Assembly: GCA_017501245.1 (NCBI GenBank)
Contig: JAFVXI010000013.1
Location: 1-64,000, forward strand
Length of the DNA: 64,000 bases
From: Clostridia bacterium
GTDB taxonomy: Bacteria > Bacillota > Clostridia > Oscillospirales > CAG-272
Direction of reading: 5' to 3'
Below, in pieces: positions 35,730 to 43,837 of the stretch; position 1 is the stretch's first letter, and every line of letters starts with the position of its first letter. Under the pieces are notes generated by a model. That model was not told where the DNA came from. It saw only the letters and a list, made by a program, of their open reading frames with translations, and searched no databases. Made by a program: the position numbers and the translations under genes.

Positions 35730-35758
35730 ATTATAACATTATTTTCCTCGTTTGTCAA
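35730..35758 (-). promoter_or_regulatory. Sigma-A promoter of the second TetR gene
   Basis: Minus strand: TTGACA (35753-35758), 17 bases, TATAAT (35730-35735), about 40 bases before the start codon. A second TATAAT-like element lies a little downstream (35708-35713). Confidence 0.75.
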
Positions 35759-35912
35759 TATATCTCAGGGATATAATTAGGATTTTAGCAAAACGAAGGC
35801 GATCTGTCACCGCAAGCCCATACACTTGCTTGACGTCCTGCACCTGTCATGGCCAAAAAAAGAGCTTAAATGACAATTATACTTTACAAATTTCTTAACA
35901 ATACCATGATCA

Positions 35913-37025
35913 TCACTTGCCACGCTGCGCAAAATACTCCGCTATTTCCTTCATACGCGCCTCCCCCTTCACCGAGAAGGGACAGCGGCTCTCACAGTGG
36001 CCACAGGCGATGCAGGCATCGGCGGCTACCGAAAGCTTGGTATAGTGATTTGCGGCTATGTCGTCACCCGCCTTTGCAAGGTCGTAATACTTATTTACGA
36101 TGCCGATGTCTATGCCCACGGGGCAGGGCTGACAGTGGTTGCAGTAGACGCATCTGCCCCTTGCGATAGTGCCGGGGAAGGATGCTATGACGGAGTAGTC
36201 CCTTTCCTCATCGGACGAGGAGGAAAAGCCGAGCAGAGCCTCAAGATGCTCCATCGTCTGTACGCCGGGAACCGCCGTGAGAACACCGGGGCGGTCTATC
36301 GCATACTGAAGGCACTGATAGTGTGAAAGCGGCGTGCCGAAGGGGGATGCCTCCGCCGTAAGCAGCTGACCTGCGAAGAAGGGCTTCATAACGCTGATGC
36401 CAACGCCCTCCCTATCACAGCGTGCAAACAGCTCTGCCCTCTCGCCGACCGAGCCTATGCCGTACTCGTCGCCCATCTCGTAGTCGTAGGCGGGGTTTAT
36501 CGAAAACATCATCATATCGGCTATGCCGAGGTCTAGTATCCTGTTTGCGACCGAGGGCGTGTGAGAGGAAAAGCCGATGTGATGAACGACACCCCAAGCC
36601 TTTAGCTGCTTAAGATAATCGACGACGCCGATCTCGGTGAGCTTGTCGAGGTCCTCGTCCTCGTCAACGCAGTGTAAGAAGCCGAAGTCGACGTAGTCGG
36701 TGCCAAGCTTTTCAAGCTCCCAGAGAAACGTCCTCTTTATCGTGTCGAAATCACGGCACCAGCCGTATTCTCCCTGCTCGTCGTAGACGGCGCCGAAATG
36801 CACCTGGATAAAGACCTGCTCTCTCCTGCCGGCGATCGCTCTGCCAAAGGGCTCGTAGACCGAGCCTGCGGCGCAAAGATCAAAGAAATTAATGCCGTTA
36901 TCTATCGCCCGTGAGATTATCCGCTCTATCTCCTCGGGCGGAGTTTTTCCTATACCGCCCATACCGAGGCCGAGAACGCTGAAGCGCTCGTTCTCCCCGC
37001 CGTGCGGCAGTCGTCTGTATTCCAT
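35913..37025 (-). CDS. Aldo/keto reductase with C-terminal 4Fe-4S domain
   Basis: 370 residues. The N-terminal ~270 residues form an aldo/keto reductase barrel: INFFDLCAAG with the conserved Asp near residue 50, FGFLHCVDEDEDL, and VHHIGFSSHTPSVANRIL. The C-terminus has two Cys clusters, CVYCNHCQPCPVGIDI and CIACGHCESRCPF, typical of ferredoxin-like domains in clostridial AKRs. It reduces or oxidises an aldehyde or sugar with NAD(P)H, with possible electron exchange through the clusters. It lies downstream of rhaM but behind its own promoter. Because rhamnulose-1-phosphate aldolase releases L-lactaldehyde, reduction of lactaldehyde to 1,2-propanediol is a reasonable guess, not proven. ATG start behind GGAGGCAAT. 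Confidence 0.8.
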   Translation of the reverse strand: MEYRRLPHGGENERFSVLGLGMGGIGKTPPEEIERIISRAIDNGINFFDLCAAGSVYEPFGRAIAGRREQVFIQVHFGAVYDEQGEYGWCRDFDTIKRTFLWELEKLGTDYVDFGFLHCVDEDEDLDKLTEIGVVDYLKQLKAWGVVHHIGFSSHTPSVANRILDLGIADMMMFSINPAYDYEMGDEYGIGSVGERAELFARCDREGVGISVMKPFFAGQLLTAEASPFGTPLSHYQCLQYAIDRPGVLTAVPGVQTMEHLEALLGFSSSSDEERDYSVIASFPGTIARGRCVYCNHCQPCPVGIDIGIVNKYYDLAKAGDDIAANHYTKLSVAADACIACGHCESRCPFSVKGEARMKEIAEYFAQRGK

Positions 37026-37053
37026 ATTGCCTCCTCAGGATATACTCTAAAGC

Positions 37054-37082
37054 ATTATAGCATAAAAAAGGGGCGCAGGCAA
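37054..37082 (-). promoter_or_regulatory. Promoter of the aldo/keto reductase gene, inside a terminator
   Basis: Minus strand: TTGCCT (37077-37082), 17 bases, TATAAT (37054-37059). The -35 hexamer is exactly the loop of the terminator hairpin that ends the rha transcript. Confidence 0.65.
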
Positions 37083-37088
37083 GCGCCC
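37064..37088 (-). terminator. Terminator of the rha operon
   Basis: GGGCGC/GCGCCC stem with a six-base loop followed by C and six U on the minus strand. The gap from 37089 to 37289 holds nothing else that I recognise. Confidence 0.65.
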
Positions 37089-37289
37089 GAGCCCCTATCG
37101 GTCATTTTTGTTTGCTTTAATTTTTTAATTGCGAAAGAAGGATCTCTGCTTTTGTCACGGCCGTTCGAGCCACGGATCAGTCTCTGCCTTGCATAGAGCC
37201 GAGCCACGAAGCGTGTAGCTATCTTGGCCTTACGTACGGACGAAGCATTAGCGCATAGCTTTTTCTGCCGCGGCGTCGGGATAGGCGGA

Positions 37290-37607
37290 TCAGTTAAGCT
37301 CAAAGACCTTAACGAGCGAGGGCTGTGCGCCGGTTACGGGATCCGGCTTCATAATGAGGATGTCCTTCATATACTCGTTCCACTTATCGACGATGGGGCT
37401 CTCACGCTGAACTCTCGTAGCGTATTCGATGCCCTCCTCGCACTCGTAGTAGCCGAAAAGCTCGGTTCCGTTACACCATATGGTGTAATTTCTGATGCCC
37501 GCACGGGTGAGAAGCTCCTTCATCTCCGGCCAGATCTCATCGTGCCTTCTCTTATACTCCTCAAAGGAGCCTTCCTTGATATAAGCCTTCCAAGCGTATT
37601 TTTCCAT
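37290..37607 (-). CDS. rhaM: L-rhamnose mutarotase
   Basis: 105 residues, the usual size. RhaM interconverts the alpha and beta anomers of L-rhamnose so that the isomerase receives the right form. The family segments YKRRHDEIWPEM (containing the catalytic His near residue 22) and NYTIWCNGTELFGYYEC are present. ATG behind AGAGGTGAATT. It is 10 bases after rhaD, last of the rha genes before a terminator. Confidence 0.92.
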   Translation of the reverse strand: MEKYAWKAYIKEGSFEEYKRRHDEIWPEMKELLTRAGIRNYTIWCNGTELFGYYECEEGIEYATRVQRESPIVDKWNEYMKDILIMKPDPVTGAQPSLVKVFELN

Positions 37608-37617
37608 AATTCACCTC

Positions 37618-38439
37618 TTAATCAAGGAACTCGACACGCAGATCAAGGCCGAACTCGGCGGCAAGATCGAGGAAATTCTGCTTGGTTATTCTCTGGCGCT
37701 TGGTGTCGGTTACCGAATGGACCTTCATAAAGACCTCAGCGCTCTTTTCGACTGTGTGAGCAAGTCCGAAGGCTACGTCAAAGTCGGTGCCTGCACAGAA
37801 GATGCCGTGATGCGCCCAAATGGCGACGTCGTATTCCCTCATCTTTTCAGCCGTATAAACGCCGATCTCCCTGCCACCGCAGACCATCCACGGAACGACG
37901 CCGACACCCCTCGGGAATACTACGGGGCACTCGGTGATCATCTCCCAGAGCTCACGGGTAAAGACCTTGTCCTCGAGCGGAAGCACGAATGTCATAGCGA
38001 TGACGTTCGAGGGGTGGCAATGGTAGATAACACGCATAGCTCCACCGCTCGCAAGCTTTTTGACCTCGTGGTTCATAAGGTGGGTGGGAAGCTCACTGGT
38101 GGGTCTGCCGCCACGGACGAGACCCCAGACTATCCTGTATTTTGCTCCGCTGCCGTCGACCTCGATGATGCAAACGTTGCTCTCGGGATCATCCTTTACG
38201 TGGCTGAAATATTTGCCCGAGCCGGTTACCATAAAGAATTCGCCCGCAAGCTCGGGAACGCTCGTTCCAAGATCTACGAACTCGCCCGAGAGATCGAGAT
38301 CCTCTCTTACGGCGTCGATATCCCCGTCGGGGATGCGGTAGGAGAGGTTGCCGCCGTTTCTCTCGTGGAAGCCGAGCTGCCAGCCCTCCTCACAGGTATT
38401 GATAAATTCACGTGCGAATGCACTCTCTAAAACCTTCAT
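37618..38439 (-). CDS. rhaD: Rhamnulose-1-phosphate aldolase
   Basis: 273 residues, matching the class II (zinc) aldolase family. It cleaves L-rhamnulose 1-phosphate to dihydroxyacetone phosphate and L-lactaldehyde in the cytoplasm. Zinc-ligand segments are visible: VIYHCHPSNVIAMTF (HxH) in the middle and WAHHGIFCAG near residue 210. The N-terminal NGGNLSYRIPDGD and MVTGSGKYF segments are typical. ATG behind GAAGGAGAATGAAAA. It follows rhaA by 82 bases; that gap contains a hairpin with a T run on the opposite strand. Confidence 0.95.
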   Translation of the reverse strand: MKVLESAFAREFINTCEEGWQLGFHERNGGNLSYRIPDGDIDAVREDLDLSGEFVDLGTSVPELAGEFFMVTGSGKYFSHVKDDPESNVCIIEVDGSGAKYRIVWGLVRGGRPTSELPTHLMNHEVKKLASGGAMRVIYHCHPSNVIAMTFVLPLEDKVFTRELWEMITECPVVFPRGVGVVPWMVCGGREIGVYTAEKMREYDVAIWAHHGIFCAGTDFDVAFGLAHTVEKSAEVFMKVHSVTDTKRQRITKQNFLDLAAEFGLDLRVEFLD

Positions 38440-38458
38440 TTTTCATTCTCCTTCATCA

Positions 38459-38481
38459 CCGCCGTCCTTGGCGGCTTTTTT
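38459..38481 (+). other. Reverse-oriented terminator-like hairpin in the rha operon
   Basis: CCGCC-GTCCTT-GGCGG followed by C and six T on the plus strand, inside a minus-strand operon between rhaA and rhaD. Same arrangement as at 19147 and 25313. Confidence 0.5.
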
Positions 38482-38521
38482 ATTTATTCGATCAACCGGT
38501 CTTGCTTTACTTTGGTGTGGA

Positions 38522-39769
38522 TTAGCCTCTTTTTAAGAGCACCTCACGCTCGTATCGCATAACCTCACAGAGCCAATCCTCCTCTGAGGGAACCGAGCAT
38601 ACCTCGCAGTACTTATCCCAGACAGCGCCCCAGGGGTAGCTCTTAAGCCTCTCCTGAGTGACGAGAAGCTCGGTGGTCTCTCCCCTGTCCTGCATCTCGG
38701 CGAGCAGCTCGTGGGGGGTGAGCATAGCAATGAGCAGCGCCTTGCGGAAGTTCCTTAAGCCCTGCACCCACGCCGCAACACGGTTGACCGAGGCGTCGAA
38801 GTAGTCAAGAGCAATGGCTATATCATCTATGCGACCCGAGGCAACGATCTCCTTGGCTATCTCCATCGTTTCATCGTCCAGCCTGACGACGTGGTCGGAG
38901 TCCCAGCGCACCGCCCTCGTTACGTGCAGGGCGAGCTTCGGGCAGAAGAGGAGCATAGAGGAGATCTTGTCCGACACCATTTCGGTGGGGTGATAATGTC
39001 CGTTGTCCATAAGCGGAACGATGCCACGCGTGAGCATATATCCCATAGCAAACTCAGCCGAGCCGACCGTGCAGCTTTCAAGACCGATGCCAAAGACCTT
39101 GGACTCGAGGGTGACAAGCACCTTTTCCTTATCGTATCCGATGCCGAGGATCTCGTCGAGCGACTTGGCAAATCTCTTTCTCGGGCCCAGCCTGTCGGCG
39201 GGGATATCCTTAAAGCCGTCGGGGATCCAGATATTCATAACGGAGGGGATGCCCGTCCTCTCGGCGAAGTATTCAGCGATCCTTAAGCACGCCTGACCGT
39301 GCCTCACCCAGAAGGAGCGGATCTCTTCGTCGGGAGAGGAGAGGGTGAGCCCCTCAGCCTTCGGGTGGCTGAAGAAGGTGGGGTTAAAGTCGATGCCCAT
39401 GCCTCGCTCGATGGCAAACTCTACCCAAGGCTCAAAATGCTCGGGCAAGAGCGCATCTCTATCCACCCACTCGCCCTCGCCGAATATGGCGTAGCTTGCG
39501 TGGAGATTGAGCTTGTGGGCGCCGCCGTCAAGCGAGAGAGCCTTGTCGATGTCTGCCATCAGCTCCTTGGGGCTTCTCGCTCTGCCGGGGTAGTTTCCCG
39601 TCGTTTGGATGCCGCCCGAGAGAGCGCCGTCGTTGTCAAAGCCGATGACGTCGTCGCCCTGCCAGCAGTGCATGGATATGCCGACCCTGCGGAGCCTCTC
39701 AAGCACCGCATCGGTGTCGATGCCGACGCTTTTATATTTTTCTTTTGCTAATTCATATGCTGCGTTCAT
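38522..39769 (-). CDS. rhaA: L-rhamnose isomerase
   Basis: 415 residues from the ATG (MNAAYELAKEKY) at 39769, directly behind AAGGAGGCATAT; the longer frame would need a TTG inside that ribosome site. It converts L-rhamnose to L-rhamnulose with Mn2+/Zn2+. Family segments: GISMHCWQGDDVIGFD near the N-terminus, KLNLHASYAIFGE, FNPTFFSHPKAEGLTLSSPD, NIWIPDGFKDIPADR and MDNGHYHPTEMVSDK, which supply the metal-binding Glu, Asp and His residues. Length is usual for the family. Second gene of rhaB-rhaA-rhaD-rhaM. Confidence 0.95.
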   Translation of the reverse strand: MNAAYELAKEKYKSVGIDTDAVLERLRRVGISMHCWQGDDVIGFDNDGALSGGIQTTGNYPGRARSPKELMADIDKALSLDGGAHKLNLHASYAIFGEGEWVDRDALLPEHFEPWVEFAIERGMGIDFNPTFFSHPKAEGLTLSSPDEEIRSFWVRHGQACLRIAEYFAERTGIPSVMNIWIPDGFKDIPADRLGPRKRFAKSLDEILGIGYDKEKVLVTLESKVFGIGLESCTVGSAEFAMGYMLTRGIVPLMDNGHYHPTEMVSDKISSMLLFCPKLALHVTRAVRWDSDHVVRLDDETMEIAKEIVASGRIDDIAIALDYFDASVNRVAAWVQGLRNFRKALLIAMLTPHELLAEMQDRGETTELLVTQERLKSYPWGAVWDKYCEVCSVPSEEDWLCEVMRYEREVLLKRG

Positions 39770-39808
39770 ATATGCCTCCTTATCGGTATATGACAATGTT
39801 TATTTACA

Positions 39809-41191
39809 TTATATCCGCTTTATGTCGAATGATCCCGCGATCATTCTCCTCGCCTCGGCAATATCACCGATCTCGCCCGACGCTATCATCTGGACGGCGA
39901 GATTGCCTATTGCCGTCGCCTCGGTTGGCCCTCTATAAACGGGGATGCCGACCGCCTCGGCGGTGAGGCTGTTAAGATAGGCGTCCTGCGAGCCTCCGCC
40001 TATGATATGGAGAGCGCTGACCCTCCTTTTCGTGAGAGCCTCGATGCTCCTTATACCCTCGGCGTAAAGCTCGGCGAGGCTGTGATAAACGATAGAGAGC
40101 AGCTCGGGGAGCCCGACCTCTCTGCCGATGACCTCAAAGAGAGCCGCCGTCATGCTTTCGGGAGCCATCAGCCTCTTGTCGTTGACGTTGATGCGCTCGC
40201 CCCCGTCGGGAAACTCGGCAGCCATACGGGATAGCTCGCCAAAGCTATATCCGTCGCCAAGCTCATGCCTTAGGGATTGTATGATCCAAAGCCCCATAAT
40301 GTTCGTTAAAAATCTGAAGCTTTTGCCGTAGCCGCCCTCGTGGGTAAAGGAGAGGCGACACGCCTCGGGAGTGAGGATGGGAGCCTTGTTTTCAACTCCG
40401 AGGAGCGACCAGGTGCCCGACGAGAGATAGGCGGCGTCGCCACCGAGGTCGGGGACGGCAACCACGGCAGACGCCGTGTCGTGCGAGGCGGCGTGAAGCA
40501 CGGTCAGATCGTAGCCTACTCGCTCCCTCACCTCGGGAAGCAGCCTGCCGACGGGCTCACCGGGCATAGAGAGCCTACCGAAGAGGTGCTCGGGATAGCC
40601 GAGCATTTTTATCAGCTCCATATCAAATTCGCCGCTTTTTGCATCGACGAGAGCACCGGTGGTGGCGTTCGTATATTCCTGATGAATAACGCCTGTGAGG
40701 CGATAGTTTATGTAATCGGGGATCATAAGGAGCGCATCTGACTCGGATAAAAGCTCGGGTCTATACATCTTATCAGCCATCAGCTGAAAGACCGTGTTGT
40801 AGCTGAGCCTCTGAATTCCGCCCCTCCTATAAAGCTCCTCGAAGGATATGAGGTCAAGCACGGCGGACATGCCCTCGTCGCATCTTTTATCACGGTAGCC
40901 GTAGCACTCTCCGAGCCGCTCGCCGCCCTTGCCGACGAGAACGTAATCGACGCCCCAGGTGTCAACGCCCATATAAGACGGCACTCTGCCCGACCTGCCC
41001 GCAAGCCTGATGCCCTCGACTACCTCGTCCACGAGTGCGTCTATATCCCAGACCTTATGCCCGTCCTTATCCTCCATACGGTTTTTAAATCTGTATATCT
41101 CCTCGAGCTTAAGCCTGCCGTCCTCGACCCAGCCGAGGATATGCCTGCCGCTCGATGCTCCGATGTCGACCGCAAGATAGTAAGCGCCCAT
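39809..41191 (-). CDS. rhaB: Rhamnulokinase
   Basis: 460 residues, FGGY carbohydrate-kinase family. It phosphorylates L-rhamnulose at O1 with ATP. Visible are the N-terminal VDIGASSGRHILGW phosphate-binding segment, GVDTWGVDYVLV with the substrate-site Asp, LHAASHDTASAVVAVP, YLSSGTWSLLGVE, and the C-terminal HIIGGGSQDAYLNSLTAEA adenosine motif. First gene of the operon, with ATG behind GGAGGGCGGA. The region upstream has a TACAAT -10 but no -35, as expected of a promoter that needs the divergent AraC-type activator. Confidence 0.95.
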   Translation of the reverse strand: MGAYYLAVDIGASSGRHILGWVEDGRLKLEEIYRFKNRMEDKDGHKVWDIDALVDEVVEGIRLAGRSGRVPSYMGVDTWGVDYVLVGKGGERLGECYGYRDKRCDEGMSAVLDLISFEELYRRGGIQRLSYNTVFQLMADKMYRPELLSESDALLMIPDYINYRLTGVIHQEYTNATTGALVDAKSGEFDMELIKMLGYPEHLFGRLSMPGEPVGRLLPEVRERVGYDLTVLHAASHDTASAVVAVPDLGGDAAYLSSGTWSLLGVENKAPILTPEACRLSFTHEGGYGKSFRFLTNIMGLWIIQSLRHELGDGYSFGELSRMAAEFPDGGERINVNDKRLMAPESMTAALFEVIGREVGLPELLSIVYHSLAELYAEGIRSIEALTKRRVSALHIIGGGSQDAYLNSLTAEAVGIPVYRGPTEATAIGNLAVQMIASGEIGDIAEARRMIAGSFDIKRI

Positions 41192-41292
41192 TCCGCCCTC
41201 CTTTTTGCTTTTCTACTATCATTGTATCACACGCACGGGCAATATATAAGGCTTTCGTTTTACCATAAAAGTGTCTTTTTTTGCTCTTTTTG

Positions 41293-41321
41293 TTGAAAAG
41301 AAGTAAAGGGAGTGATATAAT
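41293..41321 (+). promoter_or_regulatory. Promoter of the AraC-type regulator
   Basis: TTGAAA (41293-41298), 17 bases, TATAAT (41316-41321). The divergent rhaB side (41192-41240) has a TACAAT-like -10 (minus strand, near 41230-41235) and a poor -35. Confidence 0.75.
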
Positions 41322-41348
41322 TAGAAAAAACGGAGGGAGGATCGAGCC

Positions 41349-42314
41349 GTGAGAGATGAGATAAGAGCCAGGCTACTCGAGCTATCGAGAGAGGAATACG
41401 AGAGCCGTGGGGCAGGCGCCGACGAGGTGAAGAGGCTTTACGGCAGACCGGGCAGGTTTATCATCGAGCGCAGGCGTGTTTCGTATATATCGAGAGGAAA
41501 GCCGGACGAGCCGATATCGATGAGGGTTCATCCGATAAAGATCCCCTTCCCAGAGCATTCGCACGACTTTATCGAGCTGATGTACGTCTATTCGGGCGAG
41601 ATAACCCACCGCATAGGCGAGGCGAGGCTGACGCTGAAGAGAGGCGACGTGCTGATCCTCGGCAGGGGTGCGAGGCACTCAATAGAGGCAGCGGGCGAGG
41701 GCGACGTCGGAGTAAACCTCGTTATGTCGGTCGAGATATACGAGAAGCTCGTGGCGAGCATCCGCCGCTCGTCGGGGCTTGACGCCTCTATGCTCGAGGA
41801 GGCAATCATAAATGAGGGCGGCTACCTATATATCGAGGGAGGCAAGGGCGCACCGCTTGAGGGCACCGTCGAGGAGCTGGCAGAGGTCTGCCTGATAGAG
41901 GAAGCCGACGGGCACATAGTAAAGCTGCTCTCCGAGCTACTCTTATCCAAGCTGGCGTCCTCGGGCGGTGCAGGCATCGGCGGCGCAGGAAAGGAGCGAC
42001 GGCTCAACGACTACCTATATTCAAGCTACGCCTCCGCAACGCTTAGCGAAGCCGCCGAGCTGCTCGGCGTCAGCCCCTCCTACCTATCGAGATGGTGCAA
42101 GGCGAGGCTTGGCGGCGGCTTCAAGGAGCTGCTTACCGAGGTGAGATTTTCCGCCGCATGCGAGCTACTCTTAGGCACGGATATGCCGATAGGCAGCATA
42201 ATCTCTAACGTCGGATATGAGAACAGCAGTTATTTTCATAAGGAGTTCAAGCGCAGGCTTGGCGTAGCACCGGGAGAATACCGAAAAAAGGCAGGGAAAG
42301 TGGAGAGCAGATAA
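41349..42314 (+). CDS. AraC-family regulator of rhamnose use (RhaR/RhaS-like)
   Basis: 321 residues from a GTG that follows GGAGG by eight bases. An N-terminal cupin (residues ~55-130; PFPEHSHDFIELMYVYSG, then RGDVLILGRGARHSIEAAGEG) would bind the effector. The C-terminal ~100 residues carry two helix-turn-helices: ATLSEAAELLGVSPSYLSRWCKARLGG and IGSIISNVGYENSSYFHKEFKRR, the AraC signature. It is divergent from rhaB across 157 bases and is the only regulator in the rha cluster, so activation of rhaBADM by L-rhamnose is the likely role. Exact orthology to E. coli RhaR or RhaS is not claimed. Confidence 0.85.
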   Translation: MRDEIRARLLELSREEYESRGAGADEVKRLYGRPGRFIIERRRVSYISRGKPDEPISMRVHPIKIPFPEHSHDFIELMYVYSGEITHRIGEARLTLKRGDVLILGRGARHSIEAAGEGDVGVNLVMSVEIYEKLVASIRRSSGLDASMLEEAIINEGGYLYIEGGKGAPLEGTVEELAEVCLIEEADGHIVKLLSELLLSKLASSGGAGIGGAGKERRLNDYLYSSYASATLSEAAELLGVSPSYLSRWCKARLGGGFKELLTEVRFSAACELLLGTDMPIGSIISNVGYENSSYFHKEFKRRLGVAPGEYRKKAGKVESR

Positions 42315-42330
42315 AAACGCCGCCCCTTTA

Positions 42331-42359
42331 TTGACACGGAGGGGGTGCTATGCTATAAT
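42331..42359 (+). promoter_or_regulatory. Consensus promoter of the aminotransferase gene
   Basis: TTGACA (42331-42336), 17 bases, TATAAT (42354-42359), beginning 17 bases after the regulator's stop codon. Confidence 0.8.
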
Positions 42360-42395
42360 TCTTTTATCGCAAGGCTCCATCAAGAGGAAAGAAAA

Positions 42396-43595
42396 ATGAG
42401 CGTAAATGAAAAAATGCTCGGCCTCGGCAAAAAGAGGTCGATAATCAGAGAGATCTTTGAATACAGTAAGAAAAGGGCAGCCGAGATAGGAGCAGACAAG
42501 GTCTTTGACTTCAGCCTCGGAAACCCCAGCGTTCCCGCCCCGAAGGAGGTAGGCGAGGCCATACGCGAGCTGTTAGAGAGCGAGAGCTCGGTCAGCCTGC
42601 ACGGCTACACCTCGGCACAGGGTGACGCAGACGTCCGAAGGACCATCGCCGAGAATATTAAAAGGCGACACGGCGTTGATATGCCCTCCGAGCTTATATA
42701 TATGACCTGCGGTGCGGCGGCATCGCTTTCGATTTGCCTCCGAGCCATCGTCAGAGAGGGCGAGGATGACGAGGTCGTGGTTGTTGCGCCCTTTTTCACC
42801 GAATACCGTGTTTTCGTTGAGAATGCGGGGGCGAGGCTGGTTATCAGCAACCCCGAGGACGGCACGCTGCAGATCGACTCCTCCGACCTTGAAGAGAGGA
42901 TAAACGAGAGGACGAAGGCGCTCATCATCAACTCGCCGAACAATCCGAGCGGCGTGGTATATTCCGAGGATACTATAAAAGCTGTCTCGGAGCTTCTTAA
43001 GAGGAAATCGCAGGAGTACGGACACGCAATCTATCTTATCGCCGACGAGCCCTACCGCGAGCTTGTATACTCGGGCGTGGAGATACCCTACCTGATGAAC
43101 TACTATCCCGACACGCTCGTCTGCTACTCCTACTCGAAATCTCTCTCACTGCCCGGCGAGAGGATAGGATATATCGCCGTCTGCCCCGATATGGAGGAGG
43201 CGGGCGAGGTCTACCTCGCTATATGCGGAGCGGGCAGGAGCCTTGGCTACGTTTGTGCGCCGAGCTTATTCCAGAAGGTGGTTGCAAAATGCGTGGATGC
43301 GAAGGCTGATATCGACGCCTACCGTGAGAACAGAGATATCATCCTGGGAGCACTCACCGAGATGGGCTACAAATGTGCAAAGCCCGACGGCGCCTTTTAT
43401 CTCTTCGTTAAGTCGCCCTCCGGCGATGCCTACGAGCTATACGAAAGAGCAAAAAAGCACGAGATCCTCGTCGTCCCCTGCGATGACTTCGGAGTTTCGG
43501 GCTACGTCAGAATAGCCTACTGCACCGATAAGGAGAAGCTGCTCGGATCGCTCGGTGGCTTCAAGGCCGTAATGGACGAATATATCAAGGACTGA
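42396..43595 (+). CDS. Class I/II PLP-dependent aminotransferase
   Basis: 399 residues from ATG 42396 (MSVNEKMLGLG), which has AGGAAAG upstream; the longer frame starts inside the promoter. Fold-type I aminotransferase: FSLGNPSVPAP at the N-terminus, NSPNNPSGVVYSEDTI near 180, IADEPYRELVYSG (cofactor-ring Asp and Tyr), SYSKSLSLPGERIGY with the Schiff-base Lys near 245, and GYVRIAYC with the carboxylate-binding Arg near 375. It transfers amino groups between an amino acid and a 2-oxo acid, probably aspartate/alanine type. It has its own promoter and terminator and lies convergent with the glutamate-fermentation genes. A link to that pathway (regenerating glutamate) is possible but unproven. 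Confidence 0.85.
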   Translation: MSVNEKMLGLGKKRSIIREIFEYSKKRAAEIGADKVFDFSLGNPSVPAPKEVGEAIRELLESESSVSLHGYTSAQGDADVRRTIAENIKRRHGVDMPSELIYMTCGAAASLSICLRAIVREGEDDEVVVVAPFFTEYRVFVENAGARLVISNPEDGTLQIDSSDLEERINERTKALIINSPNNPSGVVYSEDTIKAVSELLKRKSQEYGHAIYLIADEPYRELVYSGVEIPYLMNYYPDTLVCYSYSKSLSLPGERIGYIAVCPDMEEAGEVYLAICGAGRSLGYVCAPSLFQKVVAKCVDAKADIDAYRENRDIILGALTEMGYKCAKPDGAFYLFVKSPSGDAYELYERAKKHEILVVPCDDFGVSGYVRIAYCTDKEKLLGSLGGFKAVMDEYIKD

Positions 43596-43684
43596 TAATA
43601 CTTTATCGGCTTTTTGAAAAACGCGACGAAAGTCGGTGAACCGGCGCAAGACGGAACCAAACGAAACAGGGCGAAAGCAAAATA

Positions 43685-43718
43685 AAAACCGCTCGGCAAG
43701 CTTCTGCTGAGCGGTTTT
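43685..43718. terminator. Bidirectional terminator
   Basis: 10-bp stem AAAACCGCTC/GAGCGGTTTT with T runs both ways, between the convergent aminotransferase and methylaspartate ammonia-lyase genes. Confidence 0.75.
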
Positions 43719-43837
43719 GCTTATTATAGTTTACAAAACAGGGCTATTTTGCTTCATTTAAACGCTTTGCACAGGGGCGGTGCATCCGCCTTTTAGCTCC
43801 GTTTTGCCCGAATGCGAAAAGCGCCGGATGAAAGAGA

